From: Bradyrhizobium sp. C9
Lineage (GTDB): Bacteria > Pseudomonadota > Alphaproteobacteria > Rhizobiales > Xanthobacteraceae
Direction: 5' to 3'
DNA: 64,000 nt
Assembly: GCF_002532045.1 (NCBI RefSeq)
Contig: NZ_NWTG01000021.1
Coordinates: 62,001 to 126,000 of the forward strand
Under the pieces are notes generated by a model, which saw only the letters and a list, made by a program, of their open reading frames with translations, was not told where the DNA came from and ran no database searches. The position numbers and the translations under genes were made by a program. Positions 1 to 9,517 of this stretch are shown piece by piece (the stretch's first letter is position 1; every line of letters starts with the position of its first letter).

Positions 1-170
1 TCGCCGCATGCCGGATGTTGCGCCATCGGCGAACAACGCGACACGAGCTTGCACACAAGGCGCGCCCGCGGGGACGGATATTTCTTTTTGCCGGCTCCGC
101 GCCGCGATGCATTTTCCCGCGCGCATCATGCCGATATCTAGCGACAAGCATCATCGCAGATACGGTCGCC

Positions 171-1511
171 ATGTCTCATCGTCAGCTTCACCTCAACGTC
201 AATCTTCTGCATTCCGGCGTCTACGCGTCCGCCTGGCGACTGCCCGACAGCGACCCGCGCGCCTGTTTCGACGTCGGCCACTACGTGCGCGTCGCCCAAA
301 TCGCGGAGCGCGGCAAGCTCGATGCGATCTTCCTGGCCGACACGCCCGCCATCACCGACCGTATCGACTACCGCTCCTTCATGTCGCTGGAGCCGACCAT
401 CGTGCTGGCAACTGTCGCCGCCACGACCAGCCATATCGGGCTGATCGCGACAGCGTCGACCACGTACAACGAGCCGTACAACATCGCGCGCCGCTTCGCG
501 ACGCTGGATCTGGCGAGCGGCGGTCGCGCCGGCTGGAACGCCGTGACCACGGCCGACGCCTCGGCCAGCCGCAACTTCGGCCTTCCCACCGTGCTCGAGC
601 ACAAGGCGCGCTACGACCGTGCCAAGGAGTTCGCCGAAGTCGTCCATGCGTTGTGGGACAGCTGGGAAGACGATGCCTTTGTCGGCGACAAGGAGGCGGC
701 GCGTTTCGTCGACACCACGAAGGTCCACCCGATCGGACATCGCGGCACCCATTACAGCGTGGCCGGCCCGCTCAACGTCCCGCGTTCGCCGCAGGGACGT
801 CCCGTCACCGTTCAGGCCGGCGGGTCGAGCGACGGCCGCGACCTCGCCGCAGCACAGGCCGAAGCGGTGTTCACGCTGGCGCAGACGATCGACGAAGGCG
901 TCGCCTATGCACGCGATCTGCGGGCCCGGGCTACCGCGTACGGCCGCGCCGGAAACTCCATCGTGATTCTGCCGGGGCTCGCGACCGTCATCGGCAGCAC
1001 CGAAGCGGAAGCCAGGCGGCGGCAAGACGAGCTCTGGGAGCTGGTTCCGATCGAATACAGCCTTGCGCGACTGGCCGGCACATTGCAGGTCGACCCAGCA
1101 ATTCTCGAGCTCGACAAGCCCCTGCCCGATCCTCTGCCGCTGCCGGCCAACGCCAACCACACCATGTTTCAGGGAACGGTGAACATCGCGCGCCGCGGCA
1201 ATCTCACCGTCCGTCAATTGCTGCGCGCCCTCGGTGGCGGCGTCGGCCACCGGATCATCGTCGGCACCCCCGAGCAGATCGCCGACGACATCGAGGCCTG
1301 GTTCAGGGCGGGCGCGGCCGACGGCTTCAACCTGATGCCGGACGTACTGCCGACCGGGTTGGACGTGTTCGTCGACACCGTGGTGCCGATCCTGCAACGA
1401 CGGGGGCTGTTCCGGCGCGACTACGCCGGCACTACCCTGCGCGAGCATTTTGGATTGCCTCGGCCGGTCAGCCGTTTTGCGCGACAAGCGGCGACCGCCA
1501 CGCGCGCCTGA
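171..1511 (+). CDS. FMN-dependent monooxygenase, NtaA/SnaA/DszA family
   Basis: A 446-residue bacterial luciferase-like monooxygenase of the two-component type. It would oxidise its substrate with O2 and FMNH2 supplied by a separate reductase, probably the one at 4134-4706. Typical NtaA-family segments are visible: LDAIFLADTP near residue 50, GLIATASTTYNEPYN near 100 and SGGRAGWNAVTT near 122. The frame is open upstream to position 15, but I place the start at the ATG at 171 because homology begins at MSHRQLHLN; the upstream part is unlike the family. Known family substrates are nitrilotriacetate, dibenzothiophene sulfone and related compounds; the substrate here is unknown. The neighbouring sulfur genes suggest an organosulfur compound. 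A same-length paralogue lies at 12203-13543. Confidence 0.88.
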   Translation: MSHRQLHLNVNLLHSGVYASAWRLPDSDPRACFDVGHYVRVAQIAERGKLDAIFLADTPAITDRIDYRSFMSLEPTIVLATVAATTSHIGLIATASTTYNEPYNIARRFATLDLASGGRAGWNAVTTADASASRNFGLPTVLEHKARYDRAKEFAEVVHALWDSWEDDAFVGDKEAARFVDTTKVHPIGHRGTHYSVAGPLNVPRSPQGRPVTVQAGGSSDGRDLAAAQAEAVFTLAQTIDEGVAYARDLRARATAYGRAGNSIVILPGLATVIGSTEAEARRRQDELWELVPIEYSLARLAGTLQVDPAILELDKPLPDPLPLPANANHTMFQGTVNIARRGNLTVRQLLRALGGGVGHRIIVGTPEQIADDIEAWFRAGAADGFNLMPDVLPTGLDVFVDTVVPILQRRGLFRRDYAGTTLREHFGLPRPVSRFARQAATATRA

Positions 1512-1515
1512 CGCA

Positions 1516-2604
1516 TCAGCGCGCGCCCGCCGGATGTACCGGATCGTCACCGGCGGGTAACCGCGCACGAACGCGCGGGATGATCTCCTTCGCAAAGCGC
1601 TCCATCTCGGCCTCGAATGGCTGGAACTGCAACGTGAAGAGTTCGATGCCGGCAGCATGGAAGCCCTGGATGCGGGCCGCCACCTCGTCATAGCTCCCGA
1701 CCAATCCCGCAGCCGTGCCGCCATTGCTGCCAACCCGCGCCGATTTTTGCATGGTCCGCATCATCACCACCTTGGGATCGGTGTTTTGCTTCTGGATCGC
1801 CTTGATCGGTGCATCCTTTCTGGAGAGATAGAGCAGCCGCTCGTAGGCCGCCTCGGCCTCAGCCCGGGTCTGGCGCGCAATCACAAAGGCGGACAGCCCG
1901 AAGCGAAGTGGAGCCGTGGCCCTGGGCCGCTCGGCCACGTCGGCGATCAGGCCGACGACGTCGTCGAGCGGCTGTCCGTTGATGAACCAGACGTCGCCGT
2001 GACCGGCGACCAGGGCGCGCGCCGGTTCGGATTCTCCGCCGACATAGATCAATGGCCGCGACCGGTAGAGGCTGCCGGGCCGCAGCACATAGTCCCTGAC
2101 ATCGAAATGCTCGCCCTTGTAAGTCAGCCGCTCGCCCTGCATCAGGCGCGACACCACGGTGATCCACTCGCGGCCGTACGCATAACGGGCGTCGTGCTCC
2201 GCAAAGCCGATGCCGGCCTTGTCGAGCTCGGGCCGGTTCCAGGCATTGACCAGATTGATCGCAAAGCGGCCGCGACTGATGTTCTCGATCCCGAGCGCAA
2301 ACTTCGCCAGCACGACCGGATGATAGAGATAGGGCTTGATCGCGGCGATGATCTCGATCCGGCTGGTCAGCGCGGCAAGTGCGGCGGCAGCGCTCCAGGC
2401 CTCGAGCTGATCAAGATCCTCCTGATGCGGATTGATGGTGTGCTGCGCGATGAGCGTGGAGTCGTAGCCCAACGCCTCGGCCGCGACCACGAGGTCGCGA
2501 TTGCGTTCCCACGATGCATCATAGGGTTCCTCGGGATCCTGATAGGCAGCGCGCGAGCCGTGCACCAGCGCCCAGATCCCGAAGCGAAGCGGTCGTATCG
2601 TCAT
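1516..2604 (-). CDS. LLM-class flavin-dependent monooxygenase, SsuD-like
   Basis: A 362-residue TIM-barrel flavin monooxygenase close to the alkanesulfonate monooxygenase (SsuD) and dimethylsulfone monooxygenase group. Those enzymes use reduced FMN to cleave C-S bonds and release sulfite or sulfinate. Visible family segments are LGYDSTLIAQHT near residue 47, SRGRFAINLVNAWN near 110 and PLIYVGGESEPAR near 186. The ATG at 2604 faces the divergent gene at 2865 across about 260 bases. It converges on the monooxygenase that ends at 1511, with only 4 bases between the two stop codons. Its substrate cannot be set from sequence alone. Confidence 0.85.
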   Translation of the reverse strand: MTIRPLRFGIWALVHGSRAAYQDPEEPYDASWERNRDLVVAAEALGYDSTLIAQHTINPHQEDLDQLEAWSAAAALAALTSRIEIIAAIKPYLYHPVVLAKFALGIENISRGRFAINLVNAWNRPELDKAGIGFAEHDARYAYGREWITVVSRLMQGERLTYKGEHFDVRDYVLRPGSLYRSRPLIYVGGESEPARALVAGHGDVWFINGQPLDDVVGLIADVAERPRATAPLRFGLSAFVIARQTRAEAEAAYERLLYLSRKDAPIKAIQKQNTDPKVVMMRTMQKSARVGSNGGTAAGLVGSYDEVAARIQGFHAAGIELFTLQFQPFEAEMERFAKEIIPRVRARLPAGDDPVHPAGAR

Positions 2605-2864
2605 TGGCGATCTCCGAATTGCGCGTTGTCGCCTCGCTTTTCACGAAGACGCGACTGGAGATCAAGCAACGTCACATCAAAAGATTTTCCTTGCCGCGCC
2701 GCGCGCCCAGACAAATCAGAAAACTCCAAATCTCACGACAATTGAAATACCGCTCTATTTCTGTTGGCGAAAAATCGTGGGACAGTTTGCGTCATCTGAA
2801 CGATCCCAGTTCGAGCGCAGTCGAATGCGCAGCTGAGTAAAATCATCATTCCAGGCCGACATCC
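2605..2864. promoter_or_regulatory. divergent promoter region between two sulfur-oxygenase genes
   Basis: This 260-base gap separates divergent genes and is clearly richer in A/T than its surroundings, especially at 2720-2790. It must hold the promoters for the SsuD-like gene (leftward) and the DszC-like gene (rightward). I see no motif I can name with confidence. A CysB-type LysR site would be expected for sulfur-starvation control, but I cannot demonstrate one. Confidence 0.4.
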
Positions 2865-4094
2865 ATGAACAAGCCCGTATCCGCCACCTCATTGCTGCCG
2901 TCCGATCGCCTGGATAGCCAATCTCCTGACATCGATGCGCTGCTGAGCCGCATCGATGAGGGCGCAAGTCGACGCGAGCGCGAACGAATCCTGCCATTCG
3001 CCGAGATCGATCTCATTCGCGAGGCGCGTCTCGGCGCATTGCGGCTTCCTGTGGATGTCGGCGGCGCGGGCGCGTCGATCCGCACGCTGTTCGAACTCGT
3101 GATCCGGCTCGGCGCCGCCGACGCCAACGTCGCGCATATCCTGCGCAACCATTTCAGCGTGGTCGAACGGCTGGTGCGTCGTCCCAAGGACGAGCAGCAC
3201 CGGCTATGGCAGAAGGCCGTCGCCGACGGCGCGATCATCGGGCTCGCAGCCACCGAACTCGACACCCCGAAGGTCGGCAATGTCACGCCGAACACCACAC
3301 TGACCGCCGACGGCGACGACTATCTGCTCAACGGCACCAAATACTACAGCACCGGCACGCTCTATTCCGACTACGTGCTGGTGCGCACGGCCGATACGAC
3401 AGGCGCCAATGCGGCGGTGCTGATCCCGGTCAAACGCGAGGGCATCGAGCTGATCGACGACTGGGACGGGCTCGGCCAACGGCTGACCGCTACCGGCACC
3501 ACGCACTTCCGCAACGTACGCGTCAAGCGCCAGGAGGTGGTGTTCGACGCCCCTGACGCCGGCTACGGCATTCCCTACTCCAACACATTCGCGCAACTGT
3601 TCCTGACCGCCATCAACGCCGGCATCGCGCGCGCGGTGCTGCAGGACGCAGCCGAACTGGTGCGGTCGCGCAAGCGGACGTTCTACTATGCGCCGAGCGA
3701 GATACCAGCGGATGACCCGTTGCTGCAGCAGACCGTCGGCCAGATCGCCAGCGGCGCGTTTGCGGCCGAGACCGTGGTGCTCGCGGCGGCAGAAGCCCTC
3801 GACGCCGCGACCGATGCATTCGACGCCGGTGATGCCGGTGCCGTCGACGCCGCGCACAAGGCCGCGCTGCTCTCGGCAAAGGCCAAGATTGTCGCCGATG
3901 AGCTCGCGATCCGCAGCGGCAGCCTGCTGTTCGACGTCGGCGGAGCGTCCGCCACCAAGAAGGCGACCAATTTCGACCGCCACTGGCGCAACGCGCGGAC
4001 CCTGGCCTCACACAACCCGAACACCTTCAAGGCCCGCTCGATCGGGCAATATGAGATCAGCGGCACGCCGCTCCCCGCCAAGGGCTTCTTCTGA
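2865..4094 (+). CDS. acyl-CoA dehydrogenase-fold flavin monooxygenase, DszC/SfnB-like
   Basis: A 409-residue flavoprotein with the acyl-CoA dehydrogenase fold. It matches the branch that includes DszC (dibenzothiophene monooxygenase) and SfnB (sulfur-acquisition oxidoreductase) rather than true acyl-CoA dehydrogenases. Visible segments are LRLPVDVGGAGAS near residue 60, GLAATELDTPKVG near 127, LNGTKYYSTGT near 157 and a C-terminal FDRHWRNARTLASHNP of the type seen in DszC. It heads a three-gene unit with a flavin reductase and cysE, so it likely uses FMNH2 from the adjacent reductase to S-oxygenate an organosulfur substrate. The ATG start at 2865 lies just before conserved sequence; no strong ribosome site is visible. 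Confidence 0.85.
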   Translation: MNKPVSATSLLPSDRLDSQSPDIDALLSRIDEGASRRERERILPFAEIDLIREARLGALRLPVDVGGAGASIRTLFELVIRLGAADANVAHILRNHFSVVERLVRRPKDEQHRLWQKAVADGAIIGLAATELDTPKVGNVTPNTTLTADGDDYLLNGTKYYSTGTLYSDYVLVRTADTTGANAAVLIPVKREGIELIDDWDGLGQRLTATGTTHFRNVRVKRQEVVFDAPDAGYGIPYSNTFAQLFLTAINAGIARAVLQDAAELVRSRKRTFYYAPSEIPADDPLLQQTVGQIASGAFAAETVVLAAAEALDAATDAFDAGDAGAVDAAHKAALLSAKAKIVADELAIRSGSLLFDVGGASATKKATNFDRHWRNARTLASHNPNTFKARSIGQYEISGTPLPAKGFF

Positions 4095-4133
4095 TCGAAA
4101 GCAGGTCCGGCGGCGACAAGAGGGAGAGACCCG

Positions 4134-4706
4134 ATGAGCAAGCCGGACATCCATTTGGTCGATGCGGATCACGAGATCGAGCTGCAGTTTCGCCTCGTGA
4201 TGCGCCGCCTCGCCGGCGGCGTCTGCGTCATCACGGCAGGAAGCGGCGATGACATCACCGGGATGACCGTCACCTCGCTGACGTCGCTCAGCGCCTCGCC
4301 GCCCCGGCTCCTGGTCAGCATCAACCGGCAGGCCTCCTCTTTTGAGCCGATCGCCCGTCACCGGCTGTTCGGCGTCAACATCCTCGGCTCAGACCAGCAG
4401 GCGCTGGCAGAACGGTTCAGCAACAGCCGCCTGAAAGGCAGCCAACGCTTCGACGGAACGGCTTGGACCCCCGGTGCTTCCGGCGTTCCGCTGCTGGACC
4501 ATTCGCTTGCCACGGTCGAATGCCAGGTCGAGGAGATCATCGAACGGCACTCTCACGGCATCATCGTGGGTCGGCTGTCCAGCATGGACGTGTCGCACCA
4601 CCTGTCCGGCCTCACCTACTGGAACGGACGGTATGTGCAGATCGATCACGAGGCTGACCTCGACCTGCTCGCCGAAGTAAGCATCCCGCTGGCCCACGTC
4701 CGCTAG
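4134..4706 (+). CDS. flavin reductase family protein (HpaC/DszD-like)
   Basis: A 190-residue split-barrel FMN-binding flavin reductase. Its expected role is NAD(P)H-driven FMN reduction to supply FMNH2 to the monooxygenases nearby (171-1511, 1516-2604, 2865-4094, 12203-13543). Family features are the MRRLAGGVCVITAG start of the barrel near residue 23, the GMTVTSLTSLSASPPRLLVSI segment near 45 and GVNILGSDQ near 82. The start at 4134 is preceded by a good ribosome site (GAGGGAG). It lies 39 bases after the DszC-like gene and 18 before cysE, so the three are probably co-transcribed. Confidence 0.9.
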   Translation: MSKPDIHLVDADHEIELQFRLVMRRLAGGVCVITAGSGDDITGMTVTSLTSLSASPPRLLVSINRQASSFEPIARHRLFGVNILGSDQQALAERFSNSRLKGSQRFDGTAWTPGASGVPLLDHSLATVECQVEEIIERHSHGIIVGRLSSMDVSHHLSGLTYWNGRYVQIDHEADLDLLAEVSIPLAHVR

Positions 4707-4724
4707 GACAAGGAGAGGCACGCC

Positions 4725-5690
4725 ATGAAGCGCGAAATGCCGCCACAGTCGCCAGCATCATCGGCCGGCGTTGCCGGCAGCCCGCCGGGCCGCTGGCAGC
4801 TCGACCGGATCGTCGCCGAGCTGCGCGTCTCCAGGGAAGACACCCACAGCATTCGGCGGGACGGCGATTCCCGGCGCGCCCCATCGCGCGATGCGCTCGA
4901 AGCGATTCTCGACGGCCTCACCGAGGCGCTGTTCCCGCGGCACTACGGCCAATCTGATCTCGACAGCGAGAACATCGATTATTTTGTCGGCAATACCTTG
5001 AGCATCGCGCTGGATTCGCTCCACGCGCAAATCCACCGCGCGGCATTGTTCGTCGGTGACGAGCTTGAACCGGGTTTCCAGCGCCATGACGCCGTCGAAC
5101 TGACGCGCGCGTTCGCCGTGCAATTGCCGCAAGTGCGCGGGCTACTCGTCAACGATCTGCGCGCGGCATTCGTCGGCGATCCGGCGGCGCGAAACTTTCC
5201 GGAGATCCTGATCGGCTATCCCGGCATGACCGCGATCATCCACCATCGCCTTGCCCATCTCCTGTACCGGCTCGGGGCGCGGCTGGTGGCACGCCTGATG
5301 GCGGAGATCGCGCATGCCAGGACCGGAATCGATATTCATCCCGGCGCCAGCATCGGCTCGGGCTTCTTCATCGATCACGGCACCGGCGTCGTGATCGGGG
5401 AAACCGCGATCATCGGCGACAATGTCCGCATCTACCAGGCCGTCACGCTCGGCGCGCGGCATTTCCCGACCGACGACGAGGGCAGCCTGATCAAAGGCGA
5501 CGCCCGTCATCCGATCGTCGCGGACGACGTGGTCATCTATGCCGGCGCGACCATCCTGGGCCGCATCACGATCGGCCGCGGCTCGACCGTCGGCGGCAAT
5601 GTCTGGCTGACCCGGGACGTCCCGCCGAACAGCGTGGTGACCCAGGCCACCGCGCGCAACACGCCGGGCGGCGGTAGCGCCTCCTCCTAA
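4725..5690 (+). CDS. cysE: serine O-acetyltransferase
   Basis: A 321-residue serine acetyltransferase of the EpsC/SrpH-type branch. It acetylates L-serine with acetyl-CoA to form O-acetylserine, the acceptor for sulfide in cysteine synthesis. The C-terminal half is a left-handed beta helix of hexapeptide repeats. It contains IDIHPGASIGSGFFIDHGTG near residue 203 and a VIGETAIIGDNVRIYQAVTLGA run that carries the usual active-site region. A ribosome site (AAGGAGA) precedes the ATG. Its place in an organosulfur operon links release of inorganic sulfur to cysteine synthesis. The stop overlaps the convergent permease gene by 4 bases. Confidence 0.92.
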   Translation: MKREMPPQSPASSAGVAGSPPGRWQLDRIVAELRVSREDTHSIRRDGDSRRAPSRDALEAILDGLTEALFPRHYGQSDLDSENIDYFVGNTLSIALDSLHAQIHRAALFVGDELEPGFQRHDAVELTRAFAVQLPQVRGLLVNDLRAAFVGDPAARNFPEILIGYPGMTAIIHHRLAHLLYRLGARLVARLMAEIAHARTGIDIHPGASIGSGFFIDHGTGVVIGETAIIGDNVRIYQAVTLGARHFPTDDEGSLIKGDARHPIVADDVVIYAGATILGRITIGRGSTVGGNVWLTRDVPPNSVVTQATARNTPGGGSASS

Positions 5691-6550
5691 CCAGCCACCG
5701 GCGCCTTCCAGCGCATGAAGTGCCGTTCGATCGCCTCGAGAACGGCATTGAAGGCCAGGCCGATCACCGTGATTCCGAGAATGCCGAAATACATCTGCGG
5801 GATCAGGAAGCTGTACTGGCTGTTGATGATCAGATAGCCAAGGCCGGCCTTGGCGCCGACCATTTCGGACGCCACCAGCACCAGCATGGCCGATGCGCTG
5901 GCGAGGCGAATGCCGACGAAGATGGTCGGCAGCGCGGCCGGCAGGATTACCTTGCGGAACAGCTGCTGCGGCGTCGCGCCCATGGTCCGCGCCGACTTGA
6001 TCAACAGCGGATCGACCTGCTTCACGGCGGCAATGGTGTTCAGCAGCAGTGGCCAGGCGCAGCTATAGATCACCATCGTGACCTTGGACAATTCGCCGAT
6101 CCCGAGCAGCAGAATGAACACGGGCAGCAGCGCCAGCGGCGCCGTGTTACGGCAGATCTCGATGAACTGGTTCAGGAGATCGCCGAGCCGGGTGTACCAG
6201 CCGACGACGAGCCCGAGCGGGACAATCAGGATGACCGAGATCAGAAATCCGCTCAGGGCGCGGAGCAGGCTGGCCGAGACGTCGTCGTAGAGTTCGCCGG
6301 TTTGCGCAAGCTGCCAGCCGGCCGCGATCACCTCCGAGAATGGCGGCAGGAACACCGCATCGATCAGCCCGAGCCGCGGCACCGCCTCCCAGGCGGTCAA
6401 CAGGGCGATCAGGAGCAGGGAACGGCGACCCGCGGTGGCCAGTCGGCGAAGCGCAGCGCGAATCCGGGCCGCCGCCGATGCCCGGCCGTCTGCGGTTTCG
6501 CGCCGGCCATAGCCCAGCTCCAGCAGGGTCAACATCTCCAGACTAGACAT
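5687..6550 (-). CDS. ABC transporter permease, SsuC/TauC type
   Basis: A 287-residue inner-membrane permease of the nitrate/sulfonate/taurine ABC family. It has about six hydrophobic segments and the cytoplasmic EAA-like loop around SARTMGATPQQLFRKVILPAALP. A longer open frame runs upstream, but the start at 6550 (MSSLEMLTLL) fits best: it overlaps the end of the ATPase gene by 8 bases, and the extra N-terminus is arginine-rich and unlike the family. With the ATPase and binding protein it makes a full importer, presumably for a sulfonate or sulfate ester used by the neighbouring oxygenases. Confidence 0.88.
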   Translation of the reverse strand: MSSLEMLTLLELGYGRRETADGRASAAARIRAALRRLATAGRRSLLLIALLTAWEAVPRLGLIDAVFLPPFSEVIAAGWQLAQTGELYDDVSASLLRALSGFLISVILIVPLGLVVGWYTRLGDLLNQFIEICRNTAPLALLPVFILLLGIGELSKVTMVIYSCAWPLLLNTIAAVKQVDPLLIKSARTMGATPQQLFRKVILPAALPTIFVGIRLASASAMLVLVASEMVGAKAGLGYLIINSQYSFLIPQMYFGILGITVIGLAFNAVLEAIERHFMRWKAPVAG

Positions 6551-7397
6551 GCGCAGTCTCCTCCACCTCGCGGCCCGCGCCGCCCGCCAACTGTCCCTGC
6601 TGGGCCTTCTGCACTTCCTCGCGCAGCAGGCTCCAGATCTCATGCCTGACGTGGCCGAACGCCGGCAGCGAGCGCACGTCCTCGGCCTCGCTGCGCAGCA
6701 CGGCGGGGATCTCGATGACCTGCTTGATCCGGCCCGGGCGCGATGTCATCACGGCGACGCGCTGACCGAGCACGACGGCCTCGTCGATACCGTGGGTGAT
6801 GAAGACGATGGTCTTGCCGGTGGCGCGCCAGATCCGCAGCAGCTCGCCCTGCAGCGTCTCACGCGTCTGTGCATCGAGCGCGGCGAACGGCTCATCCATC
6901 AGCAGAACCTCCGGGTCATAGGCGAGGCTTCGCGCGATCGCGACGCGTTGCTTCATGCCTCCGGAAAGCTCATGCGGATAACGGTCGGCAAAGCCGGACA
7001 GGCCGACCAGATCGAGGAAATGCCGGGCAATCTCCTGACGCTCCCTGGGTTTCAATCCGGCGATGTCGAGCCCGAACTCGACATTCTGGGCGGCGGTACG
7101 CCAGGGAAACAACGCATATTGCTGGAATACGATGCCGCGGTCGCGTCCCGGCCCGATGATCGGCCGGCCATCGAGCAGGATGCGGCCGCTGCTCGGCGTG
7201 GTCAGTCCGCCCAGGAGGTCAAGCAAGGTGGATTTGCCGCAGCCGCTCGGCCCGACCAGAGCGAGGAATTCGCCCGAGCGAACATCAAGCGTGATGTCTT
7301 CCAGTGCAGTGAAGCGGCCCGCCGGACGACCGCCCTCGCCGCGCGTGACGAATTCCTTGCGGACCTGCTCGAAACGGATCTTGACCGGGCTCGTCAT
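6543..7397 (-). CDS. ABC transporter ATP-binding protein, SsuB/TauB type
   Basis: A 284-residue ATPase that powers the importer encoded at 5687-8449. It has a Walker A motif (GPSGCGKST) near residue 50, the signature LSGGMKQRVAIARSLA near 140, Walker B LLMDEPFAALD and a switch histidine in VFITHGIDEA. It overlaps the binding-protein gene upstream by 4 bases (ATGA) and the permease downstream by 8, so translation is probably coupled. Family membership is sure; the transported compound is inferred only from the sulfur context. Confidence 0.93.
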   Translation of the reverse strand: MTSPVKIRFEQVRKEFVTRGEGGRPAGRFTALEDITLDVRSGEFLALVGPSGCGKSTLLDLLGGLTTPSSGRILLDGRPIIGPGRDRGIVFQQYALFPWRTAAQNVEFGLDIAGLKPRERQEIARHFLDLVGLSGFADRYPHELSGGMKQRVAIARSLAYDPEVLLMDEPFAALDAQTRETLQGELLRIWRATGKTIVFITHGIDEAVVLGQRVAVMTSRPGRIKQVIEIPAVLRSEAEDVRSLPAFGHVRHEIWSLLREEVQKAQQGQLAGGAGREVEETAHV

Positions 7398-8449
7398 CGC
7401 GCCTCCGCCGTCTTGCCCGGACGGAAATAGTTGAACTCATTGGTGTATGTGTCGGAGGCCTTGATCTGGCCGGGCTTGAACAGCCCATCCTTCACGAGCC
7501 AATCGATCCACACCTGGATCTCGGCGTCTGAAATCACGCCGCCTTTGCTCGCGACACCAGTGCTCTTCCAGTACTTGATCGAGGAGCCATCCTCGTTGCG
7601 CTTGCGTTCGGCGATGATCCGTTCGAAGCGGGCCCGCACTTCCTCCGGCGGCGTGGTCTGCGCCCATTGGATCGCGCGCGAGATGCCCTCGACCAGCTTG
7701 CGCGACGCATTGGGATTGTCCCTGATGAACTTGTCCCGCAGCACATAGGCGCCGCCGGTGAACTGGCCGAACAGATCGGTATCGTTGAACAGCGAATGGA
7801 TACCGCCCCGCTCCAGCGCCTTGTCGCGCAATACGCCGCTGAGCGTACTTACCTCGACCTGGCCCTGGCGCAACGCCTGCTCACCGGTCACCGGCGGTAT
7901 CGCCACCAGCGTCACCTGCCTCGCCTCGCTCGCATTGAGGCCATTGCGTGCCAGATATTCGCGGAGCACGAATTCGAGATGGGCGCCCAGCGTATTGACC
8001 GCGACCTTCTTGCCGATCAGGTCGCGCGCCGTCTTGATCGGGCTGTCATCCTTGACGAAGTAGCCCTGATAAGTGTTGGCGTCGGAGCCGTAATAGCCGA
8101 CCACGGCCTTGATCGGTGCTTTCGCCGCGATCAGCTTGAGAATTGCGCCATAGAATGCACCGCCGATATCGGTGTCGCCGGTCACCACGGTCTGGATGTC
8201 CTGCGGACCGCTGATGGTGTTGCCGACCCATTTCAGCTTCAGCGGCGCGAGATAGCCGAGGTCTTCGGCGAGCTCGGTGAACGTCACCTGGCCGGCCCAA
8301 CCCTGGTAGCGAATCTCGGTCTTTTCGAGCGGCGGCTCGGCAAAGGCCGGGGCCGCCAGCCCGAGTGCCACGGCACTGGCCAGCGTGAGGCGCGCGGCTG
8401 CGCGCGCGGCGAAACGCCGGGCGCGCAGGATTCGGATCAATGCATTCAT
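7394..8449 (-). CDS. periplasmic substrate-binding protein, SsuA/TauA/NrtA family
   Basis: A 351-residue binding protein of the nitrate/sulfonate/taurine type. The first 37 residues form a signal peptide: an arginine-rich start, a hydrophobic core and an AFAEP cleavage region. The mature part begins TEIRYQGWAGQVTF and carries family motifs such as DIGGAFYGAILKLIAAKAPIK and a VNTLGAHLEFVLREYL helix. It is the first transporter gene of the leftward operon, 28 bases after the TauD-type dioxygenase. The ligand is unknown; an aliphatic or aromatic sulfonate is likely. Confidence 0.88.
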   Translation of the reverse strand: MNALIRILRARRFAARAAARLTLASAVALGLAAPAFAEPPLEKTEIRYQGWAGQVTFTELAEDLGYLAPLKLKWVGNTISGPQDIQTVVTGDTDIGGAFYGAILKLIAAKAPIKAVVGYYGSDANTYQGYFVKDDSPIKTARDLIGKKVAVNTLGAHLEFVLREYLARNGLNASEARQVTLVAIPPVTGEQALRQGQVEVSTLSGVLRDKALERGGIHSLFNDTDLFGQFTGGAYVLRDKFIRDNPNASRKLVEGISRAIQWAQTTPPEEVRARFERIIAERKRNEDGSSIKYWKSTGVASKGGVISDAEIQVWIDWLVKDGLFKPGQIKASDTYTNEFNYFRPGKTAEAR

Positions 8450-8477
8450 ATTCGCAACTCCCCTCGATCCGACCCGA

Positions 8478-9407
8478 TCATGCCGCCTTCGCGGTCTGCT
8501 GCTTCGGCGCCTTGATGCGCGTCACGCTGTGGCGACCGTCGATCGATACCGGAACTTCGCCGTCGATCGTGGCACGGCGCACCACGCGGTGCTGATCGCC
8601 ATAGTCGTTGACCGCATAGTGCTGGGTTGCCCGGTTATCCCAGATCGCGACGTCGCCGGCCTTCCAGCTCCAGCGCACGGTGTTCTCCGGCGCCGTGATG
8701 TGCGACTGGAACAATTCGAACAGCTTCTGGCCGTCATATTTCGGCAGACCGACGAAGCGCTGCACGAAATTGCCGAGCACCAGCGTGCGCTCGCCGGTCT
8801 CGGGGTGAACGCGCACCACCGGATGCTCGGTCTCGTAGATCGTGCCGGTGAACACTTCATCGAAATGCTTGCGGTCGGCCTCGCTTGCGCGCGCCTTGAC
8901 GGCATAGTCATAGGCGTTGCTGTGAACCGCCCAAAGCTCGTCGGCGAGCCGCTGCAGCGGCGCCGGCAGATCGAGATAGGCCGCGGCCGTATTCGACCAG
9001 ATGGTGTCGCCGCCATAAGGCGGAATCACCACGCCGCGCAGCACGGAGATCTTCGGATAGGCATCGACGAACGTCACGTCGGTATGCCATTGGTCGGCGC
9101 GGCCGCCGCCGCGGCCCGAATCCAGCTCCAGGATCGAGGATGTCCCCTTGATCGCGCCGACCGTCGGATGCGGCACCAGTCTGCCGAGCCGCACCGCAAA
9201 GCGTTCCTGCTCGAAATCGTCGAGATGCTGCTGGTCGCGGAAGAAGATCACCTTGTGCTCAAGCAGCACCTGGTTGATGGCGCGGATCACCTCGTCGGAC
9301 AGATCACCCGACAGCCGGACGTTCCTGATCTCCGCGCCAAGCCTCGCCGCACGCTTGACGATATCAGGGCGCGCAATGACGTTATCGATGACACTCGTAT
9401 TGCTCAT
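8478..9407 (-). CDS. TauD/TfdA-family 2-oxoglutarate-dependent dioxygenase
   Basis: A 309-residue Fe(II)/2-oxoglutarate dioxygenase. Members hydroxylate the carbon next to a sulfonate, sulfate ester or aryloxy group, so the product falls apart and releases sulfite or sulfate. The iron ligands are visible as H108 and D110 in QWHTDVTF and H263 in ATQHYAV. An arginine for 2-oxoglutarate lies in HRVVRR near 277. I chose the ATG at 9407; the longer frame to 9449 adds a non-family leader. It sits in the same leftward operon as the ABC transporter. Taurine, an alkyl sulfate or another sulfonate are all possible substrates. Confidence 0.9.
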   Translation of the reverse strand: MSNTSVIDNVIARPDIVKRAARLGAEIRNVRLSGDLSDEVIRAINQVLLEHKVIFFRDQQHLDDFEQERFAVRLGRLVPHPTVGAIKGTSSILELDSGRGGGRADQWHTDVTFVDAYPKISVLRGVVIPPYGGDTIWSNTAAAYLDLPAPLQRLADELWAVHSNAYDYAVKARASEADRKHFDEVFTGTIYETEHPVVRVHPETGERTLVLGNFVQRFVGLPKYDGQKLFELFQSHITAPENTVRWSWKAGDVAIWDNRATQHYAVNDYGDQHRVVRRATIDGEVPVSIDGRHSVTRIKAPKQQTAKAA

Positions 9408-9517
9408 GATCGTGCTCTCACCGCGATCTCCCAGACAAGGCTCCGCCATGCGCCGGTCGCGGGAACGACGGCGGAGACAAACAATCCGGCTTGCAAACCG
9501 GCTTGATAATGTGGGCT